A stretch of 64,000 bases of DNA. It comes from Nonomuraea sp. NEAU-A123. GTDB lineage: Bacteria; Actinomycetota; Actinomycetes; Streptosporangiales; Streptosporangiaceae. Positions within the stretch are counted from its first letter, which is position 1, and each line of letters starts with the position of its first letter. The stretch is taken from assembly GCF_018603905.1 (NCBI RefSeq), contig NZ_JAHFZZ010000015.1, positions 215,405 to 279,404 of the forward strand. The letters run 5' to 3'. This document shows, in pieces, positions 1-9,346 of this stretch. Below the pieces are notes generated by a model. The model was given only the letters and a program-made list of their open reading frames with translations, had not been told where the DNA came from and ran no database searches. The position numbers and the translations under genes are program-made.

Positions 1-1
1 G

Positions 2-373
2 CTGCTCGCCCCCGCGCTGGCCTACATCCTCTTTCTCGGGCAGAGCGGGCAGTCCACGTTCGGGAGTGAGGGTCTCGGTCATGCGCTGCTCTTGGCCGGC
101 GCAGGGGTGATCACGGCGGTGCCGCTGCTGTGCTTCACCGCCGCCGCGATCAGGGTGCCGCTCAGCACGATCGGCCTGCTTCAGTACATCGCGCCGGTCC
201 TGCAGTTCCTGTGCGGGGTGCTGGTCGCGAAGGAGACCATGCCGGCCAGCCGCTGGATCGGGTTCTCGATCGTGTGGCTGGCCTTGGCCATCTTCACCTA
301 CGACAGCATCCGTACGGCCCACGCCGCCCGAATCAGGAAATCACCCAGAACGCTCAGCAACGTAATCACATAG
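2..373 (+). CDS. rarD: RarD-type EamA permease, 3' end only
   Basis: This is the C-terminal part of a multi-spanning EamA/RarD-family transporter; the 5' end lies outside the window. The frame is open from base 2 to the TAG at 371-373. About 123 residues are visible, with several hydrophobic segments and the segment LSTIGLLQYIAPVLQFLCGV followed by KETMPASRW. That pattern (serine-threonine-glycine turn, QYI-P, then a cytoplasmic KE) is characteristic of RarD. The substrate of RarD proteins is not established. The gene converges on the polyprenyl synthase gene and their 3' ends overlap by 33 bases. An internal TTG at 92 is not a credible start because the fold clearly continues upstream. Confidence 0.75.
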   Translation: MLAPALAYILFLGQSGQSTFGSEGLGHALLLAGAGVITAVPLLCFTAAAIRVPLSTIGLLQYIAPVLQFLCGVLVAKETMPASRWIGFSIVWLALAIFTYDSIRTAHAARIRKSPRTLSNVIT

Positions 374-1330
374 CGCCAAAAATGCGTTCTTGGCGGGGAT
401 GTCTGGGAGGCCGGAAATGTCGGTACGAGCCCGGTCCACCCAGGCATCCAGCTCCGCCCGTGCCTGCCTCATCGCCGGGTGCGCCCGCAGCAGCGTCAGA
501 GCCTCTTCCAGGTCCGACTCCGCCACCGGCCCGGACAGCAGCTCGGCCAGCCGCGACGACGGCGCCGAGGCCAGCGCGTAGAGCACCGGCAGCGTACGGA
601 TGCCCTCCCGCAGATCGGTCCCCGGCGTCTTGCCCGACTCCGTCGAGGTGGAGGCGACGTCGAGTAGATCGTCCCCGAGCTGCCAGGCCACCCCGATCGC
701 CTCACAGGCCCGGCTGAGCCGCTCCTCGACATCGGTGGGCGCCCCCGACAGCAGCGCCCCGAACCGGCCGGAGGCCGCGATCAGGGACCCGGTCTTGTCC
801 GCCAGCACGCTGATGTAGTGCGCCACCGGGTCCTCGTCGCCGCGCGGTCCGACGGTCTCCCGGATCTGACCCTGTACGAGGCGGGAGAAGGTCTGGGCCT
901 GGATGCGGATGAGATCCGGCCCGAGGTCCGCCAGGAGGTCGGACGCCTGGGCGAACAGGTAGTCGCCGGTGAGGATGGCCACGGTGTTGTCCCACCGGGC
1001 GTTGGCCGACGGGGAGCCCCGGCGTACCGGAGCCTCGTCCATGACGTCGTCGTGGTAGAGCGACCCGAGATGGGTCAGCTCGATGACCACGGCGCCGGGC
1101 ACGACGCCCGGCGCCGACGGATCCCCGAACTGGGCCGCGAGCAGCAGCATCAGCGTGCGGAAGCGCTTGCCGCCCGCCTCGATGAGGTGCTTGGACGCCT
1201 CCGTGACGAAGGCGTCCTCACTCTCCACCGACGAGCGCAGCAGCTTCTCGACCGCGGCCAGTCCGTTGGCCACGTCCTGCGCCAACCGTTCGTCCTCAAT
1301 GGGAAGGTCAACCACGGGAGGCGCGGACAT
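341..1330 (-). CDS. Long-chain polyprenyl diphosphate synthase
   Basis: A trans-prenyltransferase of 329 residues that condenses isopentenyl diphosphate onto allylic diphosphates to make the isoprenoid tail of menaquinone. The first aspartate-rich motif DDVMD is at about 94-98 and the second, DDLLD, at about 220-224. Small residues (Gly, Ser) lie four and five positions before the first motif, which in this family permits long products, consistent with a hepta- to nonaprenyl synthase. The ATG at 1330 follows AGGGGAT, which overlaps the nuoN stop. Only 9 bases separate the genes, so it is the last gene of the nuo transcript. Exact chain length cannot be read from sequence. Confidence 0.92.
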   Translation of the reverse strand: MSAPPVVDLPIEDERLAQDVANGLAAVEKLLRSSVESEDAFVTEASKHLIEAGGKRFRTLMLLLAAQFGDPSAPGVVPGAVVIELTHLGSLYHDDVMDEAPVRRGSPSANARWDNTVAILTGDYLFAQASDLLADLGPDLIRIQAQTFSRLVQGQIRETVGPRGDEDPVAHYISVLADKTGSLIAASGRFGALLSGAPTDVEERLSRACEAIGVAWQLGDDLLDVASTSTESGKTPGTDLREGIRTLPVLYALASAPSSRLAELLSGPVAESDLEEALTLLRAHPAMRQARAELDAWVDRARTDISGLPDIPAKNAFLALCDYVAERSG

Positions 1331-1339
1331 ACAGATCCC

Positions 1340-2926
1340 CTATCTGATGAACAGGCCGGATGCAGCCTGGTTGGCGAGGTCGAGCATGGGCTGCGGGAAG
1401 AGCCCCACTCCTACCGTAACCAGCAGCGAGATCGCGATGACGGCCACGGTCCCGGTACTGGGCACCGCGATCGAGGGGCCGTCGGCAGCCGGTTCGCTGA
1501 AGAACATCAGGACGATGACGCGCACGTAGAAGAACGCGGCGATCGCGGAGGCGATGACGCCCACCACGACCAGCCCGGTCATCCAGCCCCCGAGCGAGTC
1601 ACCTGCCTCGGAGCCGCTGGCCAGCGCGGCGGCGAACACGGCGTACTTGCCGAAGAAGCCGCTCGTCAGCGGGATGCCGGCGAAGGCCAGCAGGAAGAAC
1701 GCGAAGATCCCGGCCAGGATCGGCGCGCGCTTGCCCAGCCCGGCCCAGCGTGACAGGTGCCCCGCCTCGCCGCCGGGGTCGCGGACCATCGTGACCACCG
1801 CGAACGCGCCGACCGTGGCGAGGCTGTAGACCAGCAGGTAGAACAGGATCGCCGACAGCGACTTGGAGTTCTGTGCGGTCTTGTCGAACGTGGCCATGAC
1901 GCCGATCAGCAGGAAGCCCGCGTGCGCGATCGAGGAGTAGGCCAGCATCCGCTTGATGTCGGTCTGCGTGATCGCCAGGATCGCGCCGACCACCATCGTC
2001 AGGGCCGCGACGGCCCACATGACCGGCCGCCAGTCCCAGTCCATGTTGCCCAGCGCCACCCAGAACACCCGCAACAGCGCGCCCACGGCCGCGACCAGCG
2101 TGCCGGAGGCCATGAGCGCGGTGATGGGCGTGGGAGCACCCTGGTAGACGTCCGGCTTCCAGGCCTGGAACGGCGCCGCGCCGATCTTGAACAGCAGGCC
2201 GACACCGAGCAGCGACAGCCCGAGCAGCAGGATCGGGTCGAGCAGCGAGCCGGTGGCCAGGGCCTTGTTGATACCGGTGAACGACACGGTCCCGGCGTAG
2301 CCGTAGATCATGGCCGTGCCGTACAGGAAGAACGCCGAGGAGAACGCGCCCAGCAGGAAGTACTTCATCGACGCCTCCTGCGACAGCAGGCGGCGTCGGC
2401 GGGCCAGGCCGCACAGCAGGTACAGCGGCAGCGACATGACCTCGAGGCCGACGAACATGGTCAGCAGATCATGAGAGGCCGGGAAGAGCAGCATGCCGCC
2501 GACCGCGAACAGCACCAGCGGGTAGACCTCGGTGTGCGAGCCACCGGCGGCCTCGGCCTCCTCCTCGTCGGCACTGCCGGGCACGGCCGCCGCCGAGGCG
2601 ACGAAGTGACCCTCGTCGTTGATCATCAGCACGCAGACGAACGACAGGACGAGGATGACGCCCCAGATGAACAGCGAGGGCCCGTCGACCGCGACCGCGC
2701 CCATGGCGACCGGCGCCGTCGGCACGGCGCCCTTGACCACCTGCAGGATGACCAGCGCGAACGCGCCGGCCAGCGACAGCAGGGTGAGGGGCACGTGGAT
2801 CGACTTACGCAGGTAGCGCGGCGCGAACGCCTCTACGAGCACGCCGACGACGGCCGCGCCGAAGACCAGCAGCATCGGCGCCAGCGTGCCGTATTCGATG
2901 GTCGGCGCCACGACAGCGTCGTTCAC
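1340..2926 (-). CDS. nuoN: NADH-quinone oxidoreductase subunit N
   Basis: Membrane proton-pumping subunit of complex I, an antiporter-like protein of 528 residues. The conserved core contains FKIGAAPFQAWKPDVYQGAP and DIKRMLAYSSIAHAGF, hallmarks of the Mrp/Nuo antiporter family, including the lysines and glutamates of the buried proton path. A short hydrophilic acidic loop near residues 110-130 (EEEAEAAGG) looks like a lineage insertion. The start is GTG at 2926, forming a GTGA overlap with the nuoM stop, which implies translational coupling. It is the last nuo subunit before the polyprenyl synthase. Confidence 0.96.
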   Translation of the reverse strand: MNDAVVAPTIEYGTLAPMLLVFGAAVVGVLVEAFAPRYLRKSIHVPLTLLSLAGAFALVILQVVKGAVPTAPVAMGAVAVDGPSLFIWGVILVLSFVCVLMINDEGHFVASAAAVPGSADEEEAEAAGGSHTEVYPLVLFAVGGMLLFPASHDLLTMFVGLEVMSLPLYLLCGLARRRRLLSQEASMKYFLLGAFSSAFFLYGTAMIYGYAGTVSFTGINKALATGSLLDPILLLGLSLLGVGLLFKIGAAPFQAWKPDVYQGAPTPITALMASGTLVAAVGALLRVFWVALGNMDWDWRPVMWAVAALTMVVGAILAITQTDIKRMLAYSSIAHAGFLLIGVMATFDKTAQNSKSLSAILFYLLVYSLATVGAFAVVTMVRDPGGEAGHLSRWAGLGKRAPILAGIFAFFLLAFAGIPLTSGFFGKYAVFAAALASGSEAGDSLGGWMTGLVVVGVIASAIAAFFYVRVIVLMFFSEPAADGPSIAVPSTGTVAVIAISLLVTVGVGLFPQPMLDLANQAASGLFIR

Positions 2927-4482
2927 TGGCCGGCCCCCTTCTCAGCGATAGCCGGGTTGTCCACTTTCACGTTGACCAGCGTCTGGGTGACCGTGGGGTT
3001 GATCACGTCGAGCAGCGGCTTGGGGAAGAAGCCGAAGCCGATGATCAGCGCGACGAGCGGCGCGAGCACGACGATCTCGCGCACGTTCAGGTCCTTGAAC
3101 GCCTTGACCGACTCGGCGGTCGGCCCGTTCATCGTCCGCTGCACCATCCACAGGATGTAGACGGCGGCCAGGATCACGGCGAGCGCGGAGACGATCGCCG
3201 CGACCGCGAGCGCACCGGACCCGAAGGCGGTGCTGGTGTAGGTGCCGATCATCACCATGAACTCGCTGACGAAAGACGACAGTCCCGGCAGCGACAGCCC
3301 GGCCAGACCGGCGATCAGGAAGAAGCCGGCCAGCAGCGGGGTGACCTTCTGCACGCCTCCGTAGTCGGCGATGTGCGGCGAGCCGCGCCGGGCGATGAGG
3401 AACCCGGCGGCCAGGAACAGCGCGCCGGTGGCGAAGCCGTGGTTGACCATGTAGAGCGCGGCTCCGGACTGCGACACCTGCGACATGGCGAACACGCCCA
3501 TCACGATGAAGCCGAAGTGCGAGATCGACGTGTAGGCGATGAGCCGCTTCATGTCGGTCTGCCCGATGGCCACGATCGCGCCGTAGATGATGCTGATGAC
3601 CGCGAGCACCACGATCGGCATCGTGAACGCCTTGGCCGCGTCGGGGAACAGCTCCAGGCAGAACCGGAGCATCCCGAACGTACCCACCTTGTCGAGCACG
3701 CCCACGAGCAGCACGGCGGCACCGGCCGGAGCCTGCGCGGCCGCGTCGGGCAGCCAGGTGTGCACCGGCCAGAGCGGCGCCTTGATCGCGAAAGCGATGA
3801 AGAACCCGGCGAACAGCCACTTCTGCGTCGCGGGGTCCTGGATGGCGCCGACGAGCTCGGGGAACATGAAGGTGTTCTTGCCCGCGACCACGTACAGCGC
3901 GATGACCGCGACCAGCATGAGCAGGCCGCCGAACAGCGAGTACAGCAGGAACTTGACGGCCGCGTACGACCGCTGCGCGCCACCGTACGACCCGATCATG
4001 AAGTACATCGGGATCAGCATGGCTTCGAAGAAGACGTAGAACAGGAAGATGTCGGTCGCCGCGAAGACGCCGATCATCATCGCTTCCAGCACCAGCAGCA
4101 GCGAGAAGTACGTCTTGACCGACCGCTTCGGGGTGATCAGTGTGCCGTCGGCACTCTGTGTGCCGTCGGCGTCGTGCCAGGAGGCGAGGATCACGATCGG
4201 CACCAGCACCGCCGACAGCGCGATCAGGACGAGCGCGATGCCGTCGACGCCGACCCCGAACTTCACGCCGAAGCTCGGGATCCAGTCGTAGACCGCCTGG
4301 AACTGGAACCTGGGGCCGCCCGTCTTGAACTGGACCGCCACCACGAGCGTCAGCACCAGCACGACCAGGGACACCAGCAGCGTGACCTGCTTGGCCAGCT
4401 TGTCACTGCCCTTGGGGAGCAGAGCCACCACGATGGCGCCCAGGACGGGCACCGCCATGAGTATCGGGAGCCAGGGTGACAT
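2923..4482 (-). CDS. nuoM: NADH-quinone oxidoreductase subunit M
   Basis: Antiporter-like membrane subunit of complex I, 519 residues. Family signatures include AFAIKAPLWPVHTWLPDAAAQ in the central core and QTDMKRLIAYTSISHFGF, with conserved Glu and Lys residues in the membrane. The reading frame stays open well upstream, but the correct start is ATG at 4482, beginning Met-Ser-Pro-Trp-Leu. It overlaps the nuoL stop by one base (TGATG). The upstream extension would run antiparallel through nuoL and is not hydrophobic, so it was discarded. Confidence 0.95.
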   Translation of the reverse strand: MSPWLPILMAVPVLGAIVVALLPKGSDKLAKQVTLLVSLVVLVLTLVVAVQFKTGGPRFQFQAVYDWIPSFGVKFGVGVDGIALVLIALSAVLVPIVILASWHDADGTQSADGTLITPKRSVKTYFSLLLVLEAMMIGVFAATDIFLFYVFFEAMLIPMYFMIGSYGGAQRSYAAVKFLLYSLFGGLLMLVAVIALYVVAGKNTFMFPELVGAIQDPATQKWLFAGFFIAFAIKAPLWPVHTWLPDAAAQAPAGAAVLLVGVLDKVGTFGMLRFCLELFPDAAKAFTMPIVVLAVISIIYGAIVAIGQTDMKRLIAYTSISHFGFIVMGVFAMSQVSQSGAALYMVNHGFATGALFLAAGFLIARRGSPHIADYGGVQKVTPLLAGFFLIAGLAGLSLPGLSSFVSEFMVMIGTYTSTAFGSGALAVAAIVSALAVILAAVYILWMVQRTMNGPTAESVKAFKDLNVREIVVLAPLVALIIGFGFFPKPLLDVINPTVTQTLVNVKVDNPAIAEKGAGQ

Positions 4483-6401
4483 CAGATGTTCCCAACGAGG
4501 AGCAGGGCGCCTGCCAGGAGGGCAGCACCGAACAGGATGGACAGCGCGTAGGTTCTGGCGAAGCCCGTCTGGATCCGCCTGAGACGCCCCGAGGTCCCGC
4601 CGATGCCCGCCGCCAGGCCGTTGACCAGCCCGTCGACGCCGCGGTTGTCGAAGTACACCGCGAAGCGGGTCAGCCACTGGCCGGGACGCATGAACAGGGA
4701 CTCGTTGAGCGCGTCGCCGAAAAGGTCGCGGCGGGCGAACGTGGTGAGGAACGAGCCGCGCGGCGCCACGGCGGGCACCTCGGCCCGGCCGTACCTGACC
4801 CAGGCGAAGCCCGCCCCGACGGCGACCAGCGCCAGCGTGGCGAGACCGGCCGTGCTGAACGGGTCGAACTCCGGCCTCTCCGACAGCGGGGGCGCACCGA
4901 CCGCCGGCGCCAGGAAGTCCATCAGCCGGTTGCTGAGGATCAGGTAGCCACCCAGGAAGACCGCGCCGATCGACAGGAGGATCAGCGGCCACGTCATGAC
5001 CGCGGGCGACTCGTGCGGGTGCGCGTCCTTCTCCCACCGCTTCTCGCCGAAGAAGGTCATGAAGACCATCCGCGACATGTAGAAGCCGGTGATGCCCGCA
5101 CCCAGCACGGCCAGCCAGCCGAGGATCGGCTGGTGGTGGACCGCGGTCTCGATAATGCCGTCCTTCGTGAAATATCCGGACAGCAGGGGGAACCCGATGA
5201 TCGCCAGGTAGCCGACGAAGAACGTCACGAAGGTAAGCGGCATGAACTTACGCAGCCCGCCGTACTTCCGCATGTCCACTTCGTCGTTCATGGCATGCAT
5301 GACAGAACCGGCGCCAAGGAACATGTCGGCCTTGAAGAAGCCGTGCGTGATCAAGTGCCCGATCGCGAAGGCGTAACCCACCGGGCCAAGGCCCGCGCCG
5401 AGCATCATGTAGCCGATCTGCGACATCGTCGAGCCGGCCAGGCCCTTCTTGATGTCGTCCTTCGCGCAACCGATGATGGCACCGGCCAGCAGCGTGGCCG
5501 CGCCGACGATCGAGACGGCCAGCGCCTGCGCCGAGTCCGGCGGGAAGAAGAACGCGCCGGAGCGGACCACCAGGTAGACCCCGGCGGTGACCATGGTTGC
5601 GGCGTGGATGAGGGCGGAGACCGGGGTCGGGCCCTCCATCGCGTCGAGCAACCACGACTGCAGCGGAAGCTGTGCCGACTTGCCGCACGCGCCGAGGAGC
5701 AGCAGCAGGCCGATCGCGGTGATCGCGCCGCCGGACGGCGGGCTCTTGGCGATCTGCGCGCCCAGGTCGCTGAAGGTCAGCGTGTGGAACGTGGCCAGGA
5801 TGATGAACATCCCGACCAGCAGCCCGAAGTCACCGACCCGGTTGACGATGAACGCCTTCTTGGCCGCCACCGCCGCCGAGGGCTTGAACTGCCAGAACCC
5901 GATGAGCAGGTACGACGCCAGGCCCACGCCCTCCCAGCCGATGAACAGCCCCACGTAGTTGTGGGCCAGCACCAGCAGGAGCATCGCGGCGACGAAGAGG
6001 TTCAGATAGGAGAAGAACCGGCGCCGCTCGGGGTCGTGCGCCATGTAGCCGATCGAGTAGATGTGGATCAGCGATCCGACACCCGTGATCAGCAGCGCGA
6101 AGCTGATCGACAGCGGGTCGATCAGCAACCCCATGTCGACCATGCCGGGAATGAACTCGTACAGACGTACGGCCTGGCGGCGCTGATCAGCCGGCAGACC
6201 GATGAGCTCCAGGAAGGTCAGCACCGCCACGACGAACGAGGCGAGGGACATGGCCACGCCCAGCAGATGGCCCCACCGGTTCGTCATGCGTCCGAGGATC
6301 AGCAGGATCGCCGCACCCAGCAACGGGAAGGCGATCATCAGCCAAGAGGCCCCGATCATGCCGCCGGCGGTGTGCTGGACGATCTCAGCAGGAGATTCCA
6401 C
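4482..6401 (-). CDS. nuoL: NADH-quinone oxidoreductase subunit L
   Basis: Largest antiporter-like membrane subunit of complex I, 639 residues, normal length for NuoL with its long C-terminal lateral helix. Recognisable segments are FLFIGWEGVGLASYLLIGFW-like (here GLFIGWEGVGLASYL), SWLLDAMEGPTPVSALIHAATMV and DDIKKGLAGSTMSQIGYM. The GTG start at 6401 is preceded by a good ribosome site (AGGTGA) in the 10-base gap after nuoK. It couples quinone reduction to proton export in the cytoplasmic membrane. Confidence 0.96.
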   Translation of the reverse strand: MESPAEIVQHTAGGMIGASWLMIAFPLLGAAILLILGRMTNRWGHLLGVAMSLASFVVAVLTFLELIGLPADQRRQAVRLYEFIPGMVDMGLLIDPLSISFALLITGVGSLIHIYSIGYMAHDPERRRFFSYLNLFVAAMLLLVLAHNYVGLFIGWEGVGLASYLLIGFWQFKPSAAVAAKKAFIVNRVGDFGLLVGMFIILATFHTLTFSDLGAQIAKSPPSGGAITAIGLLLLLGACGKSAQLPLQSWLLDAMEGPTPVSALIHAATMVTAGVYLVVRSGAFFFPPDSAQALAVSIVGAATLLAGAIIGCAKDDIKKGLAGSTMSQIGYMMLGAGLGPVGYAFAIGHLITHGFFKADMFLGAGSVMHAMNDEVDMRKYGGLRKFMPLTFVTFFVGYLAIIGFPLLSGYFTKDGIIETAVHHQPILGWLAVLGAGITGFYMSRMVFMTFFGEKRWEKDAHPHESPAVMTWPLILLSIGAVFLGGYLILSNRLMDFLAPAVGAPPLSERPEFDPFSTAGLATLALVAVGAGFAWVRYGRAEVPAVAPRGSFLTTFARRDLFGDALNESLFMRPGQWLTRFAVYFDNRGVDGLVNGLAAGIGGTSGRLRRIQTGFARTYALSILFGAALLAGALLLVGNI

Positions 6402-6411
6402 CAGTCACCTC

Positions 6412-6708
6412 TTAGTACTTCAGCAGGTTGGCGTCGTCTACCGACGCGGACCTGCGGGTTCGGAAGATCGTCACAATGATGGCCAGGCCGACCACAACCT
6501 CGGCCGCGGCCACCACCATCACGAAGAACGCGATGATCTGGCCCTCGAGGTTGCCGTTCTGCCGGGCGAAGGCGACGAAAGCGAGGTTGCACGCGTTGAG
6601 CATGAGCTCGACGCACATGAACACCACGATCGCGTTGCGCCGGATGAGCACGCCCATCGCGCCGATGGCGAACAGCAGGCCCGACAGGACGAGGTAATGG
6701 GTGGTCAC
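6412..6708 (-). CDS. nuoK: NADH-quinone oxidoreductase subunit K
   Basis: Small three-helix membrane subunit of complex I, 98 residues, standard length. It contains the conserved stretch RRNAIVVFMCVELMLNACNL, whose buried glutamate is essential in the family, and a second membrane glutamate in VVAAAEVVVGLAI. The GTG start at 6708 forms a GTGA overlap with the nuoJ stop, so translation is probably coupled. It links NuoJ to the antiporter-like subunits. Confidence 0.96.
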   Translation of the reverse strand: MTTHYLVLSGLLFAIGAMGVLIRRNAIVVFMCVELMLNACNLAFVAFARQNGNLEGQIIAFFVMVVAAAEVVVGLAIIVTIFRTRRSASVDDANLLKY

Positions 6709-7496
6709 TTGGACTCCTCCTCAACCGACTCAGCCGACTCAGCCGACTCGACGGCGGCCCTGTGCTTGATGGCCTCGGCGAGCTTCGGGTCCTCAGGGAG
6801 ATGACCCTGCTCGACGTCGTACCGCGCGATGTAGCGGTTGACCGAGCCCTCCGCGACCGAGCCGTCGGGCAGCAGCGCCGGCATGTCGATGGCGTTGTTC
6901 CTGGCGTAGGTGCCGGGTCCGGGCAGCGGCGACGGGCGGCCGCCGAGGAACCGGGCGCGGGCCAGGTCCTTCTGCGTCGGCCGTACGGTCAGGCGCTCGC
7001 GGTGTGCCAGCACCATCGCGCCGAGCGCGGCGGTGATCAGCAGCGCCGAGGTGATCTCGAAGGCGAAGACGTACTTCGTGAACAGCAGCAGCGCCAGCGC
7101 GCGGATGTAGCCGGCCTGCCCGATGGCCGAGGCCAGCCCCGCCTCCTTGGCGAAGACCGCGTTGCCGATGGCCAGGATGACCAGCGCGGCGAACCCGACG
7201 GCGGCGAGCGCGGCCCAGACGCGCTGGCCCTTCAGCGTCTCCACGAGCGAGTCGGACGAGTCGACGCCGACCAGCATGAGCACGAACAGGAAGAGCATCA
7301 TGACGGCGCCGGTGTAGACGATGATCTGCACCGCGGCCAGGAAGGGCGCGTCCTGCACGGCGTACAGGACCGCGAGGCAGAGCATCACGGTGCCGAGCAT
7401 CAGCGCCGAGTAGACGGCCTTCCGGTTGAACACCATGCCGAGCGCCGCGCCGACGGATACGACGGCGAGCACCCAGAACGTAATGGTCTCACCCAT
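6705..7496 (-). CDS. nuoJ: NADH-quinone oxidoreductase subunit J with acidic tail
   Basis: Membrane subunit of complex I, 263 residues. The N-terminal ~165 residues are the usual five-helix NuoJ domain, with AVYSALMLGTVMLCLAVLY and the conserved GAVMMLFLFVLMLVG. The remaining ~95 residues form a hydrophilic C-terminal extension, longer than in E. coli (184 residues), ending in short Glu-Ser-Ala repeats encoded by near-identical 9-base units around 6722-6752. The ATG at 7496 overlaps the nuoI 3' end by 8 bases. The tail is probably cytoplasmic and of unknown purpose. Confidence 0.94.
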   Translation of the reverse strand: MGETITFWVLAVVSVGAALGMVFNRKAVYSALMLGTVMLCLAVLYAVQDAPFLAAVQIIVYTGAVMMLFLFVLMLVGVDSSDSLVETLKGQRVWAALAAVGFAALVILAIGNAVFAKEAGLASAIGQAGYIRALALLLFTKYVFAFEITSALLITAALGAMVLAHRERLTVRPTQKDLARARFLGGRPSPLPGPGTYARNNAIDMPALLPDGSVAEGSVNRYIARYDVEQGHLPEDPKLAEAIKHRAAVESAESAESVEEESK

Positions 7497-8004
7497 TGGT
7501 CCGTCCCAGCCGGTAGTAGTCCTCTTCGGTCTCCCCGAGCCGCATGGGATGCGGAGGCTGCTCCATCCCCTGGGTCAGAGGCGCGAGCAGCATCTCCTTG
7601 GTGAAGATGAGGCTCTCGCGGTTGGTGTCGGCCAGCTCGTACTCGTTGGTCATCGTGAGGGCCCGGGTCGGGCACGCCTCGATGCACAGGCCGCAGAGAA
7701 TGCACCGCAGATAGTTGATCTGGTAGGTGCGGCCGTAACGTTCACCCGGCGAGAAGCGCTCCGCGTCGGTGTTGTCGGCGCCTTCCACGTAGATGGCGTC
7801 GGCCGGGCACGCCCACGCGCACAGCTCGCAGCCGACGCACTTCTCCAGCCCGTCGGGCCAGCGGTTGAGCTGGTGCCGCCCGTGGAAGCGAGGCGCTGTA
7901 GGCCTCTTCTCCTCCGGGTAGTTGACCGTGACAGGCTTCTTGAACATGGTGTGGAAGGTGACCCCGAAGCCTTTGACGGGGTTCAGCCAATCAGTTAGTC
8001 CCAC
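7489..8004 (-). CDS. nuoI: NADH-quinone oxidoreductase subunit I
   Basis: Peripheral arm subunit carrying two [4Fe-4S] clusters (N6a, N6b) that pass electrons from NuoG toward NuoB; 171 residues. Two ferredoxin motifs are visible, CVGCELCAWACP and CILCGLCIEACP. An earlier ATG at 8070 is possible, but its first 22 residues are unlike NuoI. The GTG at 8004 has AGGAG about 7 bases upstream and gives Gly-Leu-Thr-Asp-Trp, as in actinobacterial NuoI. It overlaps nuoH by 14 bases. Confidence 0.95.
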   Translation of the reverse strand: MGLTDWLNPVKGFGVTFHTMFKKPVTVNYPEEKRPTAPRFHGRHQLNRWPDGLEKCVGCELCAWACPADAIYVEGADNTDAERFSPGERYGRTYQINYLRCILCGLCIEACPTRALTMTNEYELADTNRESLIFTKEMLLAPLTQGMEQPPHPMRLGETEEDYYRLGRTNG

Positions 8005-9346
8005 TGGGAATCTCCTTGTGCTGCACCCCGTGGTAGTGCGGCAGGTCGAGCGGCGGCACAGGGAAGCCACCGGCCGTTGGCTCGTCGGACAGCTCCTCGA
8101 ACTCCGCCTCGACCTCCGCCTTCCTAGCTTCCTTGCGGCGCTGGTTCACGGTGTCGAACCGGGCCCAGATGCCGAGCGCACCGACGATGACGATCACCGC
8201 GACCACCATGACGGGTGCCAGGCTGCCCTGGAAGCCGGCTTCGCCGTTCTTGACGTACATGACGGTCCGGATCGTGGCGACCAGCATGATCCACGCCAGG
8301 TTGACCGGGATGAGGACCTTCCACCCCAGCGACATGAGCTGGTCGTAGCGGACGCGCGGCAGCGAGGCCCGCACCCACACCACGAAGCAGAAGACCAGCA
8401 CGAACTTGACGAAGAACCAGAGCAGCGGCCACCAGCCCTCGTTCGCCCCGGCCCAGAAGAACGTGATCGGGAACGGCGCCCGCCACCCGCCGAGGAACAG
8501 CGTGATGGCCATCGCCGAGGCGACGAACGTGTGCAGGTATTCGCCCATCATGATCAGCGCGAACTTCAGCGACGAGGAGTACTCGGTCTGGAAGCCGCCG
8601 ACCAGCTCGCCCTCGCCCTCGGGCAGGTCGAACGGGATACGGGCGGCCTCACCGAAAGCGCAGAACACGTAGATCAGGAACGACGGCAGCAGCAGGACGA
8701 CGTACCAGGAGGGCATCGACATGCCCCACAGCTCGCCGCCGGACGCCTGCGACTTGACGATCTCCGACGTCGACAGCGTCCCCGCGAACAGGAACACGCC
8801 GACGAACGACAGACCCATCGCGATCTCGTACGAGACCACCTGCGCCGCCGACCTCAGCCCGCCCAGCAGCGCGTACGGCGAGCGCGACGACCAGCCGGCC
8901 AGCACCACGCCGTAGACCGAGATCGCGCCCATGGCCAGCATGAACAGCACGGCCACCGGCAGGTCGACCAACTGCAACGGCGTCCGCACGCCGAACAGGT
9001 TGACCATCGGCCCGAACGGGGTGATCGAGAAGGCCAGGAAGGCCGGGATCACCATGATGACCGGGGCCATCAGGTAGAGCACCTTGTCGACGGTCCGCGG
9101 GAAGAGGTCTTCCTTCAGGCCCATCTTGATGCCGTCGGCCACCGACTGGAGCAGGCCGAACTTGCCGGCCCGGTTGGGGCCGATGCGGTTCTGCATCCTG
9201 GAGATCAGCTTCCGTTCGAACCAGACGCCGAACAGGATGCAGAGCATCAGGAAGGCGAACAGCATCACGGCTTTGATGATCGTGATCCAGAGCGGATCCT
9301 TGCCGAAGTCGGCAAGGGTCGGATCAGTCGCGAGAACAGGGATCAT
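7991..9346 (-). CDS. nuoH: NADH-quinone oxidoreductase subunit H
   Basis: Membrane subunit forming the quinone-binding chamber with NuoB and NuoD, 451 residues. Conserved features include ERKLISRMQNRIGPNRAG near the N-terminus, the glutamate-rich quinone-site loop AEAARIPFDLPEGEGELVGG (here GEAARIPFD followed by LPEGEGELV), and RASLPRVRYDQLMSLGWK. It is about 100 residues longer than E. coli NuoH, mainly through a hydrophilic C-terminal tail. The ATG at 9346 makes an ATGA overlap with the nuoG stop. Confidence 0.96.
   Translation of the reverse strand: MIPVLATDPTLADFGKDPLWITIIKAVMLFAFLMLCILFGVWFERKLISRMQNRIGPNRAGKFGLLQSVADGIKMGLKEDLFPRTVDKVLYLMAPVIMVIPAFLAFSITPFGPMVNLFGVRTPLQLVDLPVAVLFMLAMGAISVYGVVLAGWSSRSPYALLGGLRSAAQVVSYEIAMGLSFVGVFLFAGTLSTSEIVKSQASGGELWGMSMPSWYVVLLLPSFLIYVFCAFGEAARIPFDLPEGEGELVGGFQTEYSSSLKFALIMMGEYLHTFVASAMAITLFLGGWRAPFPITFFWAGANEGWWPLLWFFVKFVLVFCFVVWVRASLPRVRYDQLMSLGWKVLIPVNLAWIMLVATIRTVMYVKNGEAGFQGSLAPVMVVAVIVIVGALGIWARFDTVNQRRKEARKAEVEAEFEELSDEPTAGGFPVPPLDLPHYHGVQHKEIPSGTN

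Noticed and set aside
818..1753. Plus-strand open frame of 311 codons
   Set aside because: Antisense to the polyprenyl synthase and nuoN genes, with composition typical of a shadow frame.
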